Source of the DNA: Nanohaloarchaea archaeon PL-Br10_U2g16
Lineage (GTDB): Archaea; Nanohalarchaeota; Nanosalinia; Nanosalinales; Nanosalinaceae
DNA length: 5,580 nucleotides
NCBI GenBank assembly: GCA_001563995.1
Contig: LKMV01000052.1
Location: 1 to 5,580, forward strand
Reading direction: 5' to 3'
Shown here: positions 5,216 to 5,580 of the stretch, one piece after another
How the letters are laid out: every line of letters starts with the position of its first letter
How positions within the stretch are numbered: position 1 is the first letter of the stretch
The notes under the pieces: model-generated
What the model saw: only the letters and a program-made list of their open reading frames with translations
The model's database searches: none
Told to the model about the DNA's origin: nothing
Position numbers and translations under genes: made by a program

Positions 5216-5580
5216 CTAACTTAATTTAGAAAAGAACTCAGTCTGTTTTTGACTTCTTTTCACTCTTTTTGCTTCAATTGAGCCCAATTTGTCAATTATC
5301 TTATTTGCGTCTACCCATTTTACTTCTTCTAAATCTTCCTTCGGTTTTGCGGTTCCCTCATTCGGTTTACAGTGGAAGACAAACTGTATGCTATTTAGTT
5401 CGTCGTCTTCGCTCCATGCAAAAGTTGAAGATTCAATTAACTCAGAAACTTCAACATCCAGATTTGTTTCTTCTTTAATTTCCCTTTTTATTGCTTGCTC
5501 TAAAGTTTCGCCGTGTTCCAGGTGACCTCCCATTAAATGCCATTGTCCGGAGATTGGATGTCCTTCTACCTTTTCTTTTC
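5216..5580 (-). CDS. Nudix hydrolase, C-terminal part (start off the right edge)
   Basis: The minus-strand frame is open to the window edge and ends at 5216, giving about 120 visible residues. The Nudix box spans about 5459-5527: GHLEHGE followed seven residues later by REIKEETNL, matching G-x5-E-x7-R-E-U-x-E-E-x-G-U except that the last Gly is Asn. The catalytic REXXEE core is intact. The ATG at 5533 is not the start, because upstream codons read GQWHLMGGHLEHGE, the strand that normally leads into a Nudix box (usually WxLPGG, here with Met for Pro). Nudix enzymes cleave nucleoside diphosphates linked to another moiety, including oxidised dNTPs, ADP-ribose and NADH. The substrate is not evident. 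It converges with the HAM1-like operon across a gap of 43 bases. Confidence 0.9.
   Translation of the reverse strand, partial: KEKVEGHPISGQWHLMGGHLEHGETLEQAIKREIKEETNLDVEVSELIESSTFAWSEDDELNSIQFVFHCKPNEGTAKPKEDLEEVKWVDANKIIDKLGSIEAKRVKRSQKQTEFFSKLS

Noticed and set aside
5205..5216. Hairpin GCTC-AACA-GAGC at the end of the Nudix gene
   Set aside because: A four-base stem is expected often by chance and no T run follows.
5269..5525. Two plus-strand frames across the Nudix gene
   Set aside because: They are antisense to an intact Nudix box; their translations are low-complexity Ser/Leu-rich.

Overview
The window most likely comes from an archaeon, and probably a small-genome halophile-related lineage such as the Nanohaloarchaeota (DPANN). 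That placement is inference. The clues are moderately AT-rich DNA, Glu/Asp-rich proteins with many Lys, arginine encoded mostly by AGA/AGG, short TATA-like boxes about 26-30 bases upstream of likely starts, few Shine-Dalgarno sites, and a metallo-beta-lactamase-fold protein of a type I associate with haloarchaea. No tRNA, rRNA, CRISPR array or insertion sequence was seen, and no gene-free stretch exceeds about 145 bases.

Layout: (1) 1-287, the C-terminal part of a phospholipase/carboxylesterase-type alpha/beta hydrolase, cut by the left edge. (2) 432-1100, a metallo-beta-lactamase-fold protein whose HxHxDH motif is degenerate. (3) 1157-1963, three small leftward genes of unknown function; the first two overlap by 16 bases and may be one 128-residue gene split by a one-base indel. 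(4) 2073-3434, a divergently transcribed 453-residue cytosolic protein with a zincin-type HELFH motif and a later EAFAH motif. (5) 3491-4123, a leftward HAD-family phosphatase. (6) 4235-5172, a rightward two-gene operon joined by an ATGA overlap: a divergent HAM1/RdgB-type NTP pyrophosphatase and a 135-residue protein of unknown function. (7) 5216-5580, a leftward Nudix hydrolase running off the right edge.

Two themes stand out. The right third places three phosphohydrolase families side by side (HAD, HAM1-like, Nudix), which would fit nucleotide-pool cleaning, although the HAM1-like protein has lost several signature residues. The middle block (about 1130-3434) looks like an accessory module: a putative metallopeptidase facing a small-gene operon across a 109-base divergent promoter region that carries a 12-base perfect palindrome just upstream of a TATA box. 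This is the best candidate for an undescribed system, but nothing in the sequence alone reveals its job.
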